Source of the DNA: Rouxiella chamberiensis
GTDB lineage: Bacteria; Pseudomonadota; Gammaproteobacteria; Enterobacterales; Enterobacteriaceae
Reading direction: 5' to 3'
Assembly: GCF_026967475.1 (NCBI RefSeq)
Contig: NZ_CP114058.1
Span: 3,286,001 to 3,350,000, forward strand
DNA length: 64,000 bases
Positions 39,815-48,914 of the stretch are shown piece by piece. The stretch's first letter is position 1. Every line of letters begins with the position of its first letter. The position numbers and the translations under genes are program-made. The notes under the pieces were generated by a model. The model was not told where the DNA came from and did no database searches. It worked only from the letters and a program-made list of their open reading frames with translations.

Positions 39815-40699
39815 ATGCCCTGGATCCAACTGAAAATCAATACCAATGCGCAGGACGCGGAGACGCTGAGCGACGCGCTTATCGAAAGCGGCGCGGTTTC
39901 CGTGACCTTCCTCGATACCCATGACAATCCGGTCTTCGAACCGCAGCCGGGCGAAACCCTGCTGTGGGGCGACACTGACGCCATCGGCCTGTATGACGCC
40001 GAAACCGACATGGAAATGGTGGTGGCTATCCTGGAAAACGAGCCGCTGCTGGGCAAAGGTTTTGCGCACAAGATTGAGCAGCTCGAAGACAAGGACTGGG
40101 AACGCGAATGGATGGACAACTTCCACCCGATGCGCTTTGGCGAGCGTCTGTGGATTTGCCCGAGCTGGCGCGACGTGCCGGATCCGACGGCGGTCAACGT
40201 GATGCTCGACCCCGGTCTGGCCTTTGGTACCGGCACGCATCCGACCACGGCGATGTGTCTGCAATGGCTCGACGGACTGGATCTGGCCGGCAAGACGGTC
40301 ATCGATTTCGGCTGCGGCTCCGGCATTCTGGCGATTGCCGCACTGAAACTGGGTGCCGCAAAAGCCATTGGTATCGACATCGACCCGCAGGCCATCCTCG
40401 CCAGCCGCGACAATGCCGAGCGTAACGGCGTGTCTGAGCGCCTGTCGCTGTATCTGCCAAAAGATCAGCCCGAGAACCTGTCTGCCGACGTCGTAGTCGC
40501 CAACATCCTTGCAGGCCCGCTGCGCGAACTGGCACCGCTTATCAGCGTACTGCCGGTGGCCGGCGGCTATCTGGGTCTGTCCGGGATTCTGGCGAGCCAG
40601 TCGGCAAGCGTGGTGGAAGCCTATGCCGACACCTTTACGCTCGATCCGGTCGCCGAGAAGGAAGAATGGTGCCGCATTACCGGCGTCAAGAAAGCCTGA
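39815..40699 (+). CDS. prmA: Ribosomal protein L11 methyltransferase
   Basis: 294 residues. It trimethylates ribosomal protein L11. An N-terminal recognition domain is followed by a SAM-binding domain with [18 protein letters not shown] and the NPPF-like catalytic motif [10 protein letters not shown]. The start [10 protein letters not shown] was preferred to the ATG two codons upstream because it is the family start. Confidence 0.97.
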   Translation: MPWIQLKINTNAQDAETLSDALIESGAVSVTFLDTHDNPVFEPQPGETLLWGDTDAIGLYDAETDMEMVVAILENEPLLGKGFAHKIEQLEDKDWEREWMDNFHPMRFGERLWICPSWRDVPDPTAVNVMLDPGLAFGTGTHPTTAMCLQWLDGLDLAGKTVIDFGCGSGILAIAALKLGAAKAIGIDIDPQAILASRDNAERNGVSERLSLYLPKDQPENLSADVVVANILAGPLRELAPLISVLPVAGGYLGLSGILASQSASVVEAYADTFTLDPVAEKEEWCRITGVKKA

Positions 40700-40713
40700 T
40701 TATTGTGCTACAG

Positions 40714-40738
40714 AAAGGGGAACGCTGTTCCCCTTTTC
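40714..40738 (+). terminator. Terminator after prmA
   Basis: AAAGGGGAAC pairs with GTTCCCCTTT around a three-base loop and is followed by TTCTT. Confidence 0.88.
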
Positions 40739-40739
40739 T

Positions 40740-41059
40740 TCCGCTGCCCTGTTTCTGCCGCCCCGCCTGCTTTTTTTACGCTTTTTTAGTGCGTGTCTAT
40801 TCAGTCCAACTGGTCATTTTTTAGCAAAACTGCGAGTTACATCACGGAAAAACTGCGGTTATTGCTACTTAAAACATCAATTTTCACCTTAGATTACGCT
40901 GTTTGAAAGCGCTTAATCAGCGATAAGTCACTAAATTATTCAAGCGCACTTTTTGAACATTATCGCTTAACTATTTGTTAAATAACATTAATATAAATAA
41001 TGTCGACGTTAAGTAGATGTAAAGGTGCTTTTTATTGAGCAATTGGTTAAAGTTTGGCC
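40740..41059. other. AT-rich region upstream of dusB-fis
   Basis: About 320 bases without a gene. Its AT-rich part (about 40790-41040) is the place where Fis and other nucleoid proteins bind in E. coli to control the dusB-fis promoter. Individual sites cannot be called by eye. Confidence 0.5.
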
Positions 41060-41088
41060 TTTCATATCCTGTAAAAAATGCGTAATAT
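41060..41088 (+). promoter_or_regulatory. Main dusB-fis promoter
   Basis: TTTCAT (41060-41065) and TAATAT (41083-41088) are separated by 17 bases and followed by the GC-rich ACGCGCCC. The core GCGTAATATACGC matches the E. coli fis promoter. A GC-rich start region is the hallmark of growth-rate and ppGpp/DksA control. Confidence 0.8.
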
Positions 41089-41125
41089 ACGCGCCCTTGC
41101 GGACTTCAGTATGGTCTTTCCTAGT

Positions 41126-42106
41126 ATGCGCATTGGACACCACCAGCTTACAAATTGCCTGATTGCCGCCCCAATGGCCGGTATTACAGACCGACCGTTT
41201 CGTGCCTTATGTCATTCAATGGGGGCTGGAATGGCAGTATCCGAAATGCTGTCCTCTAATCCAGAGGTCTGGCGGACGGATAAGTCGCGTTTGCGTATGG
41301 TACATAGCGACGAAGCAGGGATTCGCGCCGTGCAGATTGCCGGCTGTGACCCTGAAGATATGGCCGCCGCCGCCCGTATTAACGTGGAGGCAGGGGCTCA
41401 GATCATTGACATCAACATGGGTTGCCCAGCCAAGAAAGTGAACCGCAAACTGGCAGGCTCTGCGTTGCTTCAGTACCCGGAACTGGTTGAACAGATCCTG
41501 AGGACCGTCGTCAATGCAGTGGATGTGCCAGTCACGTTGAAAATTCGTACTGGTTGGGATCCGGAAAACCGTAATTGTATACAAATTGCCCAATTGGCTG
41601 AAGACTGTGGCATTCAGGCCCTGACGATTCATGGCCGAACCCGTGCCTGCCTCTTCAATGGAGAAGCAGAGTACAACAGTATTCGGACAGTTAAGCAGAG
41701 TGTCTCCATTCCGATTATCGCGAATGGCGACATAACTGACCCGCATAAAGCCAGGGCGGTGCTCGACTACACTGGGGCTGATGCTCTGATGATAGGCCGC
41801 GCCGCTCAGGGGAGACCCTGGATCTTCCGGGAAATCCAGCATTATCTGGACACAGGGGAGCTGTTACCGCCGCCAGCACTTGGGGAAGTACAGCGCTTGA
41901 TGATAGGGCACGTACGGGAACTGCACGACTTTTACGGTCAAGGCAAAGGATTCCGTATCGCCCGTAAGCACGTCTCCTGGTACTTACAGGAACATGCCCC
42001 GAATGACCAGTTTCGGCGCTCCTTCAACGCCATAGAGGATGCCAGCGAACCAGCTGGAGGCGTTGGAAGCATATTTCGAAAATCTTGCGTAACAAAAAAG
42101 AGCTGA
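41126..42106 (+). CDS. dusB: tRNA-dihydrouridine synthase B, C-terminus frameshifted
   Basis: DusB reduces U17 of tRNA. FMN-binding TIM-barrel features are visible: [18 protein letters not shown], the catalytic cysteine in [12 protein letters not shown], and ALTIHGRTR. The start MRIGHHQL is the family start. The last 13 family residues are lost: an extra C at GAACC (42047-42051) changes [16 protein letters not shown] into another frame that ends at 42106; the intended stop is TAA at 42090-42092. It is co-transcribed with fis, whose expression depends on dusB translation. Confidence 0.93.
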   Translation: MRIGHHQLTNCLIAAPMAGITDRPFRALCHSMGAGMAVSEMLSSNPEVWRTDKSRLRMVHSDEAGIRAVQIAGCDPEDMAAAARINVEAGAQIIDINMGCPAKKVNRKLAGSALLQYPELVEQILRTVVNAVDVPVTLKIRTGWDPENRNCIQIAQLAEDCGIQALTIHGRTRACLFNGEAEYNSIRTVKQSVSIPIIANGDITDPHKARAVLDYTGADALMIGRAAQGRPWIFREIQHYLDTGELLPPPALGEVQRLMIGHVRELHDFYGQGKGFRIARKHVSWYLQEHAPNDQFRRSFNAIEDASEPAGGVGSIFRKSCVTKKS

Positions 42107-42113
42107 CAGAACT

Positions 42114-42410
42114 ATGTTCGAACAACGCGTGAATTCTGATGTACTGACCGTTTCTACCGTTAATTCTCAGGATCAGGTAACCCAAAAACCCCTGCGTGAC
42201 TCGGTAAAACAAGCACTTAAGGGCTATTTTGCTCAACTGAATGGTCAGGACGTCAATGACCTGTATGAGCTGGTACTGGCTGAAGTTGAACAGCCACTGC
42301 TGGACATGGTGATGCAGTACACCCGTGGCAACCAGACTCGTGCAGCCCTGATGATGGGTATCAACCGCGGTACTCTGCGTAAGAAATTGAAAAAATACGG
42401 CATGAACTGA
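42114..42410 (+). CDS. fis: DNA-binding protein Fis
   Basis: 98 residues, practically identical to E. coli Fis. The C-terminal HTH is in [20 protein letters not shown], and the N-terminal beta-hairpin arm needed for Hin/Gin inversion is present. It is a nucleoid protein and activator of rRNA genes. It is the second gene of the dusB-fis operon. Confidence 0.99.
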   Translation: MFEQRVNSDVLTVSTVNSQDQVTQKPLRDSVKQALKGYFAQLNGQDVNDLYELVLAEVEQPLLDMVMQYTRGNQTRAALMMGINRGTLRKKLKKYGMN

Positions 42411-42431
42411 TACTAGTCAGTTGATGTATTG

Positions 42432-42470
42432 AAAAAAGGCGCCTCTATCGCGAGATAGGGCGCCTTTTTC
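42432..42470. terminator. Bidirectional terminator after fis
   Basis: AAAAAGGCGCC pairs with GGCGCCTTTTT, with an inner CTATC/GATAG stem and A/T runs on both sides. It can serve fis and the convergent small gene. Confidence 0.92.
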
Positions 42471-42520
42471 TTTGGGTGCACGCTCAGGTGATTCAGGCGT
42501 GCACCCTGCTGTCCTGACGA

Positions 42521-42742
42521 TTAGCCGTGACGAACCGGTTCGTGCTTGACGATAACTTCGCGCTTCGGTACCGGGTGATGCGGCTTGGGATGATGCTTGA
42601 CCACGTGGTGCACCGGCTTTTTCACGATAACCACACGCTCTTGCGGCTTGTGGTTATTCATCGGGCCTTCGGCGTGGGCGGTTGCCAGTACGGCATTGCT
42701 TGCCAGTACGGAGAAGATCAGGGCTAAAGTCGTTTTTTTCAT
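42521..42742 (-). CDS. Small exported histidine-rich protein of unknown function
   Basis: 73 residues. It has a clear Sec signal peptide (MKKTTLALIFSVLASNAVLA) with probable cleavage after TAHA, leaving about 49 residues. The mature part contains nine histidines, many lysines and repeated HH pairs spaced by prolines (VHH, KHHPKPHH), and no cysteine. Ni, Cu or Zn binding is an obvious guess but nothing else supports it. I do not recognise a named family. It stands alone between fis and lpxP on the opposite strand. Confidence 0.75.
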   Translation of the reverse strand: MKKTTLALIFSVLASNAVLATAHAEGPMNNHKPQERVVIVKKPVHHVVKHHPKPHHPVPKREVIVKHEPVRHG

Positions 42743-43027
42743 GGGGATTCCTTGGCGTTAATAGACTGCGATACAGCGTGCAGCATTGAATATCGGCCAC
42801 AGAATGCAGAACTAACAGCATGAAATATCCTAAAAAAATCGACCTTACGAAAAATTTACGCTAACCACTCACGGCACTTACCTGCTTGAAAACTCTTTTA
42901 CAGTTAATCGAATGATTATGCCGATTTGTTAACCTTCTATGCAGTTCCAATTTTACAAATGGACATAATAGGTGCGTAAACTTTGCACTATTAGGATGAT
43001 TCCCCTCTCTGTAAGGATAAGCGACCG

Positions 43028-43036
43028 TGATATAAT
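43028..43036 (+). promoter_or_regulatory. Extended -10 promoter of lpxP
   Basis: TGATATAAT is a perfect extended -10 element with no good -35. If used, it gives a leader of about 220 bases before the lpxP ATG. Confidence 0.55.
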
Positions 43037-43262
43037 CCCTGCCAAGAGTCGAATTCGCCCCGCCAATCGCCTACGGAAAGCCTTTTAGCCCCGCGATGCC
43101 CGCCCTTTAATGTAGATATTCGTAAATATTGTCGGAATAAAAAGATTCTGTACAACTTATGCCCGAAACGGGAGTCCGACTATTTGCAAACCAAGCATGT
43201 ATCGCGATTAAGCTTTGCCCTACGCGTTACGCAAATTCACTCATATTGATGATTGAAATTAC

Positions 43263-44189
43263 ATGATCGCTCCAACTCAAAGATTCAAAAAATCATTCCT
43301 GCACCCACGCTACTGGTTTACCTGGTTTGGCCTGGGCGTTCTGTTTTTGCTGGTCCAGCTGCCCTATCCGGTCCTGTATCGTCTGGGCGTCTGGCTCGGC
43401 CGCACTTCCATGCGCTTTCTCAAACGCCGCGTGTCCATTACCCGTCGCAATCTGCAACTGTGCTTTCCCGACATGGACAGCTCGCTGCTCGAAAGCAAGA
43501 TAGTCAGCAATTTCGAATCCCTCGGCATGGGTCTGCTCGAAACCGGCATGGCCTGGTTCTGGTCCGATGCCCGTGTTAAACGCTGGTTCGACGTCAGCGG
43601 TCTCAACAATCTCAAACTTGCCCAGCAGAACAAACAGGGCGTGCTGATTATCGGCGTACACTTCATGTCGCTGGAACTCGGCGGTCGTGCAATGGGCCTG
43701 TGTCAGCCGATGATGGCCATGTATCGCCCGCACAACAACAAGGTGATGGAGTTCGTGCAGACCTGGGGCCGTATGCGCTCCAACAAGGCCATGCTCGACC
43801 GCAAAGACCTGCGCGGTATGGTGCATGCCCTGAAACGCGGCGAAGCAGTCTGGTTCGCGCCCGATCAGGATTACGGCCCGCGCGGCAGCGTCTTCGCCCC
43901 GCTGTTTGCCGTCGATCAGGCAGCGACCACCAGCGGCACCTTTATGCTGGCTCGTCTCGCCAAACCTGCGCTGGTTTCCGTTGTACTTGTCCGTAAGCCT
44001 AAAGGCGCAGGCTACGAACTGGTGATTCAGCCCGAGTTGAAAGACTATCCTATCGACGACGAGCTTGCGGCCGCCGCCTATATGAATCGCGTCGTCGAAA
44101 AAGAGATCATGCGCGCGCCCGATCAATACCTGTGGTTGCATCGCCGGTTCAAGACCCGCCCAGAAGGTGCGCCGTCCCTGTATCTCTAA
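43263..44189 (+). CDS. lpxP: Kdo2-lipid IVA palmitoleoyl acyltransferase (LpxP-like)
   Basis: 308 residues, a membrane-anchored acyltransferase of the HtrB/LpxL/LpxP family. The N-terminal anchor is WFTWFGLGVLFLLVQLPYPV, and the catalytic HX4E motif lies in GVHFMSLELGGRAMG. Details such as GRAMGLCQPMMAMYRPHNN and the end RPEGAPSLYL favour LpxP over LpxL. In E. coli LpxP adds palmitoleate to lipid A in the cold. A paralogous lpxL elsewhere is expected. The Shine-Dalgarno sequence before ATG is poor and the leader is long. Confidence 0.85.
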   Translation: MIAPTQRFKKSFLHPRYWFTWFGLGVLFLLVQLPYPVLYRLGVWLGRTSMRFLKRRVSITRRNLQLCFPDMDSSLLESKIVSNFESLGMGLLETGMAWFWSDARVKRWFDVSGLNNLKLAQQNKQGVLIIGVHFMSLELGGRAMGLCQPMMAMYRPHNNKVMEFVQTWGRMRSNKAMLDRKDLRGMVHALKRGEAVWFAPDQDYGPRGSVFAPLFAVDQAATTSGTFMLARLAKPALVSVVLVRKPKGAGYELVIQPELKDYPIDDELAAAAYMNRVVEKEIMRAPDQYLWLHRRFKTRPEGAPSLYL

Positions 44190-44209
44190 GCGGTAAACGT
44201 CCTGTCATT

Positions 44210-44232
44210 ACCCGGCCTCGCGCCGGGTTTTT
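44210..44232 (+). terminator. Terminator of lpxP
   Basis: ACCCGGC pairs with GCCGGGT around CTCGC, followed by TTTTT. Confidence 0.9.
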
Positions 44233-44416
44233 TATGCCTTCTCTTCTCCCCCGCTCCTGCTGCCCCGGAATGTGCAGAACTGCATCATGATGTGTCGTGA
44301 TCCTTCTGTATGCCGCCTGACATTCACACCATCAATACATTTTCCTACGAAATATTACCGGATGTTATCAACTAGCCATTCGTTGTTTACGCATTAATCA
44401 AATATTGGAACATTGC

Positions 44417-44431
44417 GCACCATTTTGCAGC
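44417..44431. promoter_or_regulatory. Candidate NtrC half-perfect site
   Basis: GCACCATTTTGCAGC: one perfect half (GCACCA) and a partial second half of the GCAC-N7-GTGC pattern, about 120 bases upstream of a sigma-54 promoter. Confidence 0.5.
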
Positions 44432-44536
44432 AAAGCCATTTACAACGCCCCAATTTAGGTCAATAAATCTCCTTGTCGGTATTAATGTTACTGGTCAATA
44501 TCGTCGCGGTACTTGATTACTAAGCCTTTTCAATGT

Positions 44537-44552
44537 TGGCACTCCCTTTGCT
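44537..44552 (+). promoter_or_regulatory. Sigma-54 promoter of yhdWXYZ
   Basis: TGGCAC-TCCCT-TTGCT matches the RpoN consensus at all positions, with correct -24/-12 spacing, about 110 bases before the yhdW ATG. The E. coli yhdWXYZ genes are known to belong to the NtrC regulon. Confidence 0.85.
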
Positions 44553-44662
44553 TTAGCCGTCTTGCTCGCACGATTCAGAGCTGAGGGCTTTGCCCCATAA
44601 ATAGACAGGGTGCTCCGGCACTCGAAAATAATAATTTTCGCTCTCGCCTCACAGGACGATTT

Positions 44663-45689
44663 ATGAAAAAAATATTGCTCTCAACCCTGATTGCCGCTGC
44701 AAGTCTTGTCACTCTGGCCGGACAGGCCCAGGCAGGCACGACTCTGGATACCATCAAGAAAAACGGCTTTATCAAATGTGGTATCAGCGACGGTTTGCCA
44801 GGCTTCTCTTCCAAGGATGATAAAGGCAACACCACCGGTCTGGATGTCGACGTATGTCGCGCCGTGGCCGCGGCGGTATTTGGTGATGCCACAAAAGTGA
44901 AGTACACCCAGCTCACGGCAAAAGAGCGTTTTACCGCGTTGCAGTCAGGTGAAGTCGATGTGCTCTCCCGCAACACGACCTGGACCTCATCCCGCGATGG
45001 CGGCATGGGCATGATCTTCGCCGGCGTCAACTACTACGACGGCATCGGTTTCCTGGCACATAAAAAAGCCGACCTGAAAAGTGCGAAAGAGCTCGACGGT
45101 GCAACCGTCTGCCTGCAGGCCGGTACCGATACCGAGCTGAACGTCGCCGACTACTTCAAAGCCAACAAGATGTCCTTCACGCCGGTGACCTTCGACCGGT
45201 CGAGCGACAGCGCCAAGGCGCTGGAATCAGGCCGTTGCGATACCCTTTCTTCCGACCAGTCCCAGCTTTATGCGCTGCGCCAGTCGCTGAGCAAGCCGGA
45301 TGATTACATCGTTCTGCCGGAAGTCATCTCCAAAGAGCCATTGGGTCCTGTGGTTCGTCGTGGTGATGAAGACTGGCTGGAAATCGTTCGCTGGTCGCTG
45401 GTTCGCCATGCTGAACGCCGAAGAAATGGGCGTGACCTCCAAAAACGTCGAGGCGATGGCAGCCAACCCGACCACGCCAGACATGAGCAACCTGCTGGGT
45501 AAAACCGGTAAATACGGCGAAGACCTCAAACTGCCAAACGATTTTGTGGTGAAAATCGTGAAACAGGTGGGGAACTACGGCGAGAGCTTTGACCGCAACG
45601 TTGGCGAAGGCAGCCCGCTGAAAATCAAACGCGGCCAGAATGCGTTGTGGAACAAGGGCGGTATTCAGTACGCACCACCGGTTCGTTAA
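44663..45689 (+). pseudogene. yhdW: Amino-acid ABC transporter substrate-binding protein YhdW, frameshifted
   Basis: A periplasmic binding protein of about 341 residues for L-amino acids (AapJ type). The signal peptide MKKILLSTLIAAASLVTLAG ends near AQA. The binding domain is recognisable from TLDTIKKNGFIKCGISDGL to the end NKGGIQYAPPVR. At GGTTC (45400-45404) one extra G breaks the frame; without it WSLFAMLNAEEMGVTSKN continues to the stop at 45689. The rest of the transporter is intact, so a sequence error is likely. The E. coli K-12 copy is itself annotated as a pseudogene, so real inactivation should not be excluded. Confidence 0.9.
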
Positions 45690-45700
45690 TTCCTGCCGGC

Positions 45701-45735
45701 AAGCGGCGCGCCACCTCATCCCTGGCGTGCCGCTT
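45701..45735 (+). other. Stable stem-loop between yhdW and yhdX
   Basis: AAGCGGCGCGCCA pairs with TGGCGTGCCGCTT, 13 base pairs with one G-U, without a T-run. Such hairpins after binding-protein genes usually stabilise the upstream mRNA so that the binding protein is made in excess over the permease. Confidence 0.7.
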
Positions 45736-45782
45736 CCAATCAAAACTGAAACACCCGAATTACCGCATACTGAGGCTGTCCT

Positions 45783-46961
45783 ATGTCGCAACGCCCAACC
45801 CAAAAAGTCGCCTTTACGCTGCGCAATCCTGCGGTTCGTGCCTGGCTTTATCAAATTTTAGCGGTCGTATTACTGGTCGCCTTTTTGGGCTACCTGTTAC
45901 ACAACACCATTACCAATCTAACGACGCGAGGGATCACCTCGGGCTTTGGTTTTCTCGATCGCGGTGCCGGTTTTGGCATCGTCCAACACCTGATAAGTTA
46001 CGAGGAAGGCGACACCTACGCGCGCGTCTTCCTGATTGGCCTGCTGAACACGTTGCTGGTGTCGGCGCTCTGTATCGTGTTTGCCTCTCTGCTGGGTTTT
46101 ATCGTGGGTTTGGGACGACTCTCAGACAACTGGCTGATTCGCAAACTCTGTACCGTCTACGTCGAAACGTTTCGTAATATTCCGCCGCTGCTGCAAATCT
46201 TCTTCTGGTATTTTGCGGTACTGCGCAATCTGCCGGGACCCCGTCAGAGCCTGAATGCCTTCGATACGGTCTTTGCCAGCAACCGCGGACTTTACCTGCC
46301 TTCGCCCGACATGGCCGCCGGTTTCTGGCCGATGATCGTGGCGTTGCTGCTGGCCGTCGGCGGCATTCTGTTCCTCAAGCGCTATAACCACTTCCGCCAG
46401 ATTCATACCGGGCTTGTGTGGCGTATCTGGCCGTGGTGCCTCGCGATGCTGGTGCTGTTCCCGGTGGTTGCGCAGCTGATTTTCGGCCCGGCGCTGCATT
46501 GGGATATTCCAAAACTGCGCGGCTTCAACTTTGGCGGCGGCATGGTGCTGATTCCGGAACTCGGCGCGCTGACGCTGGCGCTGTCCGTGTATACCTCGAC
46601 CTTTATCGCCGAAGTCATTCGTTCGGGCATTCAGTCGGTTTCTCATGGTCAGCATGAGGCGGCGCGGTCGCTTGGCCTGCCGAATCCGGTCACGCTGCGC
46701 CAGGTTATCCTGCCGCAGGCGATGCGGGTGATCATTCCGCCGTTGACCAGTCAGTATCTCAACATCGTCAAAAACTCCTCGCTGGCGGCCGCTATCGGCT
46801 ATCCGGACATGGTGTCGCTGTTTGCCGGTACGGTGCTGAACCAGACCGGGCAGGCCATCGAAACCATCGCCATCACCATGTCGGTTTACCTGATTATCAG
46901 TTTGGTGATCTCGTTCCTGATGAATATCTACAACCGACGCATTGCGTTGGTCGAGCGTTAA
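45783..46961 (+). CDS. yhdX: Amino-acid ABC transporter permease YhdX (AapQ type)
   Basis: 392 residues with about eight membrane segments. The HisMQ-type permease motif is EAARSLGLPNPVTLRQVILPQA near the C-terminus, cut here to EAARSLGLPNP. An N-terminal insert with a large periplasmic loop (TRGITSGFGFLDRGAGFG) is typical of the AapQ family. It forms a heterodimer with YhdY. Confidence 0.95.
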   Translation: MSQRPTQKVAFTLRNPAVRAWLYQILAVVLLVAFLGYLLHNTITNLTTRGITSGFGFLDRGAGFGIVQHLISYEEGDTYARVFLIGLLNTLLVSALCIVFASLLGFIVGLGRLSDNWLIRKLCTVYVETFRNIPPLLQIFFWYFAVLRNLPGPRQSLNAFDTVFASNRGLYLPSPDMAAGFWPMIVALLLAVGGILFLKRYNHFRQIHTGLVWRIWPWCLAMLVLFPVVAQLIFGPALHWDIPKLRGFNFGGGMVLIPELGALTLALSVYTSTFIAEVIRSGIQSVSHGQHEAARSLGLPNPVTLRQVILPQAMRVIIPPLTSQYLNIVKNSSLAAAIGYPDMVSLFAGTVLNQTGQAIETIAITMSVYLIISLVISFLMNIYNRRIALVER

Positions 46962-46970
46962 GGGAAACGA

Positions 46971-48080
46971 ATGACGATGACAACACTCCCTCAATCCGTC
47001 AGAGGTGCCAAAGCCGGTACGCCGGTCGGCCGCGCCGTACAATGGGCGCGCAAGAACCTGTTTTCCAGCTGGTTCAACAGCCTGCTGACCCTGCTTTTCG
47101 TCTGGCTGCTGTGGGAACTGGTCCCGCCGCTGCTGAACTGGGTCATCTTTCAGGCCAACTGGGTCGGCACCACGCGCGCGGACTGCACCAAAGAAGGCGC
47201 GTGCTGGGTGTTTATCCACGCGCGATTTGGCCAGTTCATGTATGGCCTCTACCCGATTGATCAACGCTGGAGAATCAACACTACGCTGATTGTCGGCCTG
47301 CTGTCGCTGGTGCCGATGTTCCTGTCGGCCATGCCGCGTCGCGGGCTGTACATCGCCTGCTGGGCCGTGGCGTTTCCGGTGTTTACCTGGTTCATGCTGT
47401 ATGGCGGCTATTTCGGGCTGGTCCGCGTTGAAACCTATCAATGGGGCGGCCTGACGCTGACGCTGGTGATAGCCGCCGTCGGTATCGCCGGTGCGCTGCC
47501 ACTCGGCATCTTGCTGGCGCTGGCGCGGCGTTCCCAACTGCCTATCGTGCGCGTGCTGTCGGTGATTTTCATCGAGTTCTGGCGTGGCGTGCCGCTTATC
47601 ACCGTGCTGTTTATGTCCTCGGTGATGCTGCCGCTGTTTATGAGCGAAGGCACCAGCATCGACAAGCTGCTGCGCGCGCTGGTCGGCGTGGTGCTGTTCC
47701 AGTCTGCCTATGTCGCCGAAGTGGTGCGTGGCGGTTTGCAGGCGCTGCCAAGAGGACAGACCGAAGCCGCCCAGTCGCTGGCGCTCGGCTATTGGCGCAC
47801 GCAGATGCTGGTCATTCTGCCGCAGGCGCTGAAGATGGTCATTCCCGGTCTGGTCAACACCATTATTGCGCTGTTCAAGGATACCAGTCTGGTCATCATC
47901 ATCGGCCTGATGGACTTTTTCAGCAGCGTACAGCAGGCCACCGTGGCACCGGAATGGCTGGGCATGTCGACCGAAGGCTATGTCTTCGCCGCCGCCGTTT
48001 ACTGGATTTTCTGTTTTAGCATGTCGCGTTATAGCCAGCATCTGGAAAAACGCTTTCACACCGGGCACTCCGCACACTGA
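46971..48080 (+). CDS. yhdY: Amino-acid ABC transporter permease YhdY (AapM type)
   Basis: 369 residues with about eight membrane segments. The coupling motif is [19 protein letters not shown], and the family segment [20 protein letters not shown] is present. It starts nine bases after yhdX and ends eight bases before yhdZ, so it is in the same operon. Confidence 0.95.
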   Translation: MTMTTLPQSVRGAKAGTPVGRAVQWARKNLFSSWFNSLLTLLFVWLLWELVPPLLNWVIFQANWVGTTRADCTKEGACWVFIHARFGQFMYGLYPIDQRWRINTTLIVGLLSLVPMFLSAMPRRGLYIACWAVAFPVFTWFMLYGGYFGLVRVETYQWGGLTLTLVIAAVGIAGALPLGILLALARRSQLPIVRVLSVIFIEFWRGVPLITVLFMSSVMLPLFMSEGTSIDKLLRALVGVVLFQSAYVAEVVRGGLQALPRGQTEAAQSLALGYWRTQMLVILPQALKMVIPGLVNTIIALFKDTSLVIIIGLMDFFSSVQQATVAPEWLGMSTEGYVFAAAVYWIFCFSMSRYSQHLEKRFHTGHSAH

Positions 48081-48088
48081 GGTATAAA

Positions 48089-48850
48089 ATGACCGACCAT
48101 AACGTCATTGAAGCTAAAAAAATGATGATCACTCTGGAAGACGTCAACAAATGGTACGGACAGTTCCACGTGTTGAAAGGCATCAACCTGAACGTCTCCG
48201 CCGGCGAACGTATTGTCCTCTGCGGGCCGTCCGGTTCGGGCAAGTCGACCACCATTCGCTGCATCAATCACCTCGAGGAGCATCAGCAGGGGCGCATTGT
48301 GGTGGACGGAACCGAACTCAACGACGACCTGCGCAATATCGAGCGCATCCGTACCGAAGTCGGCATGGTGTTCCAGCACTTTAATCTTTTCCCGCACCTG
48401 ACCGTGTTGCAGAACTGCACGCTGGCACCTTGCTGGGTGCGCAAGATGCCCAAGAAAGAGGCGGAAGAACTGGCGATGAAATACCTGCAACGCGTGCGGA
48501 TTGCCGAGCACGCGCACAAGTTTCCCGGTCAGCTTTCCGGTGGACAGCAGCAGCGTGTGGCGATCGCCCGCTCCCTGTGCATGAAGCCGAAAATCATGCT
48601 CTTCGATGAGCCGACGTCGGCGCTGGACCCCGAAATGGTGAAAGAAGTGCTGGATACCATGATTGGACTGGCGGACGAAGGCATGACCATGCTGTGCGTT
48701 ACGCACGAGATGGGCTTTGCCCGTACTGTGGCCGATCGGGTTATCTTTATGGATCGCGGCGAAATCGTCGAACAGGCACCGCCCGAAGAGTTCTTTGCCA
48801 ACCCGAAATCTGCGCGTACCCGCGAGTTTCTGGCGCAGATTATTCACTGA
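48089..48850 (+). CDS. yhdZ: Amino-acid ABC transporter ATP-binding protein YhdZ (AapP type)
   Basis: 253 residues. Walker A is GPSGSGKST (about residues 48-56), the signature is [15 protein letters not shown], Walker B is [14 protein letters not shown], and the H-loop is CVTHEMGFA. It is the last gene of the operon and is followed by a strong terminator. Confidence 0.97.
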   Translation: MTDHNVIEAKKMMITLEDVNKWYGQFHVLKGINLNVSAGERIVLCGPSGSGKSTTIRCINHLEEHQQGRIVVDGTELNDDLRNIERIRTEVGMVFQHFNLFPHLTVLQNCTLAPCWVRKMPKKEAEELAMKYLQRVRIAEHAHKFPGQLSGGQQQRVAIARSLCMKPKIMLFDEPTSALDPEMVKEVLDTMIGLADEGMTMLCVTHEMGFARTVADRVIFMDRGEIVEQAPPEEFFANPKSARTREFLAQIIH

Positions 48851-48861
48851 TTCATCGAGGC

Positions 48862-48898
48862 AAAAAAAGCCCGCCAGTGCAAACCGGCGGGCTTTTTC
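48862..48898. terminator. Bidirectional terminator yhdZ/yjcE
   Basis: AAAAAGCCCGCC pairs with GGCGGGCTTTTT, with A- and T-runs on both sides, between two convergent genes. Confidence 0.92.
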
Positions 48899-48914
48899 GT
48901 TTATCGAATCAAGG

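Noticed and set aside
46122..48077. Long minus-strand open frame of 651 codons opposite yhdX and yhdY
   Set aside because: It is the shadow of two high-GC permease genes. Its translation is rich in His, Gln and Arg with no domain, and the plus-strand genes match families end to end.
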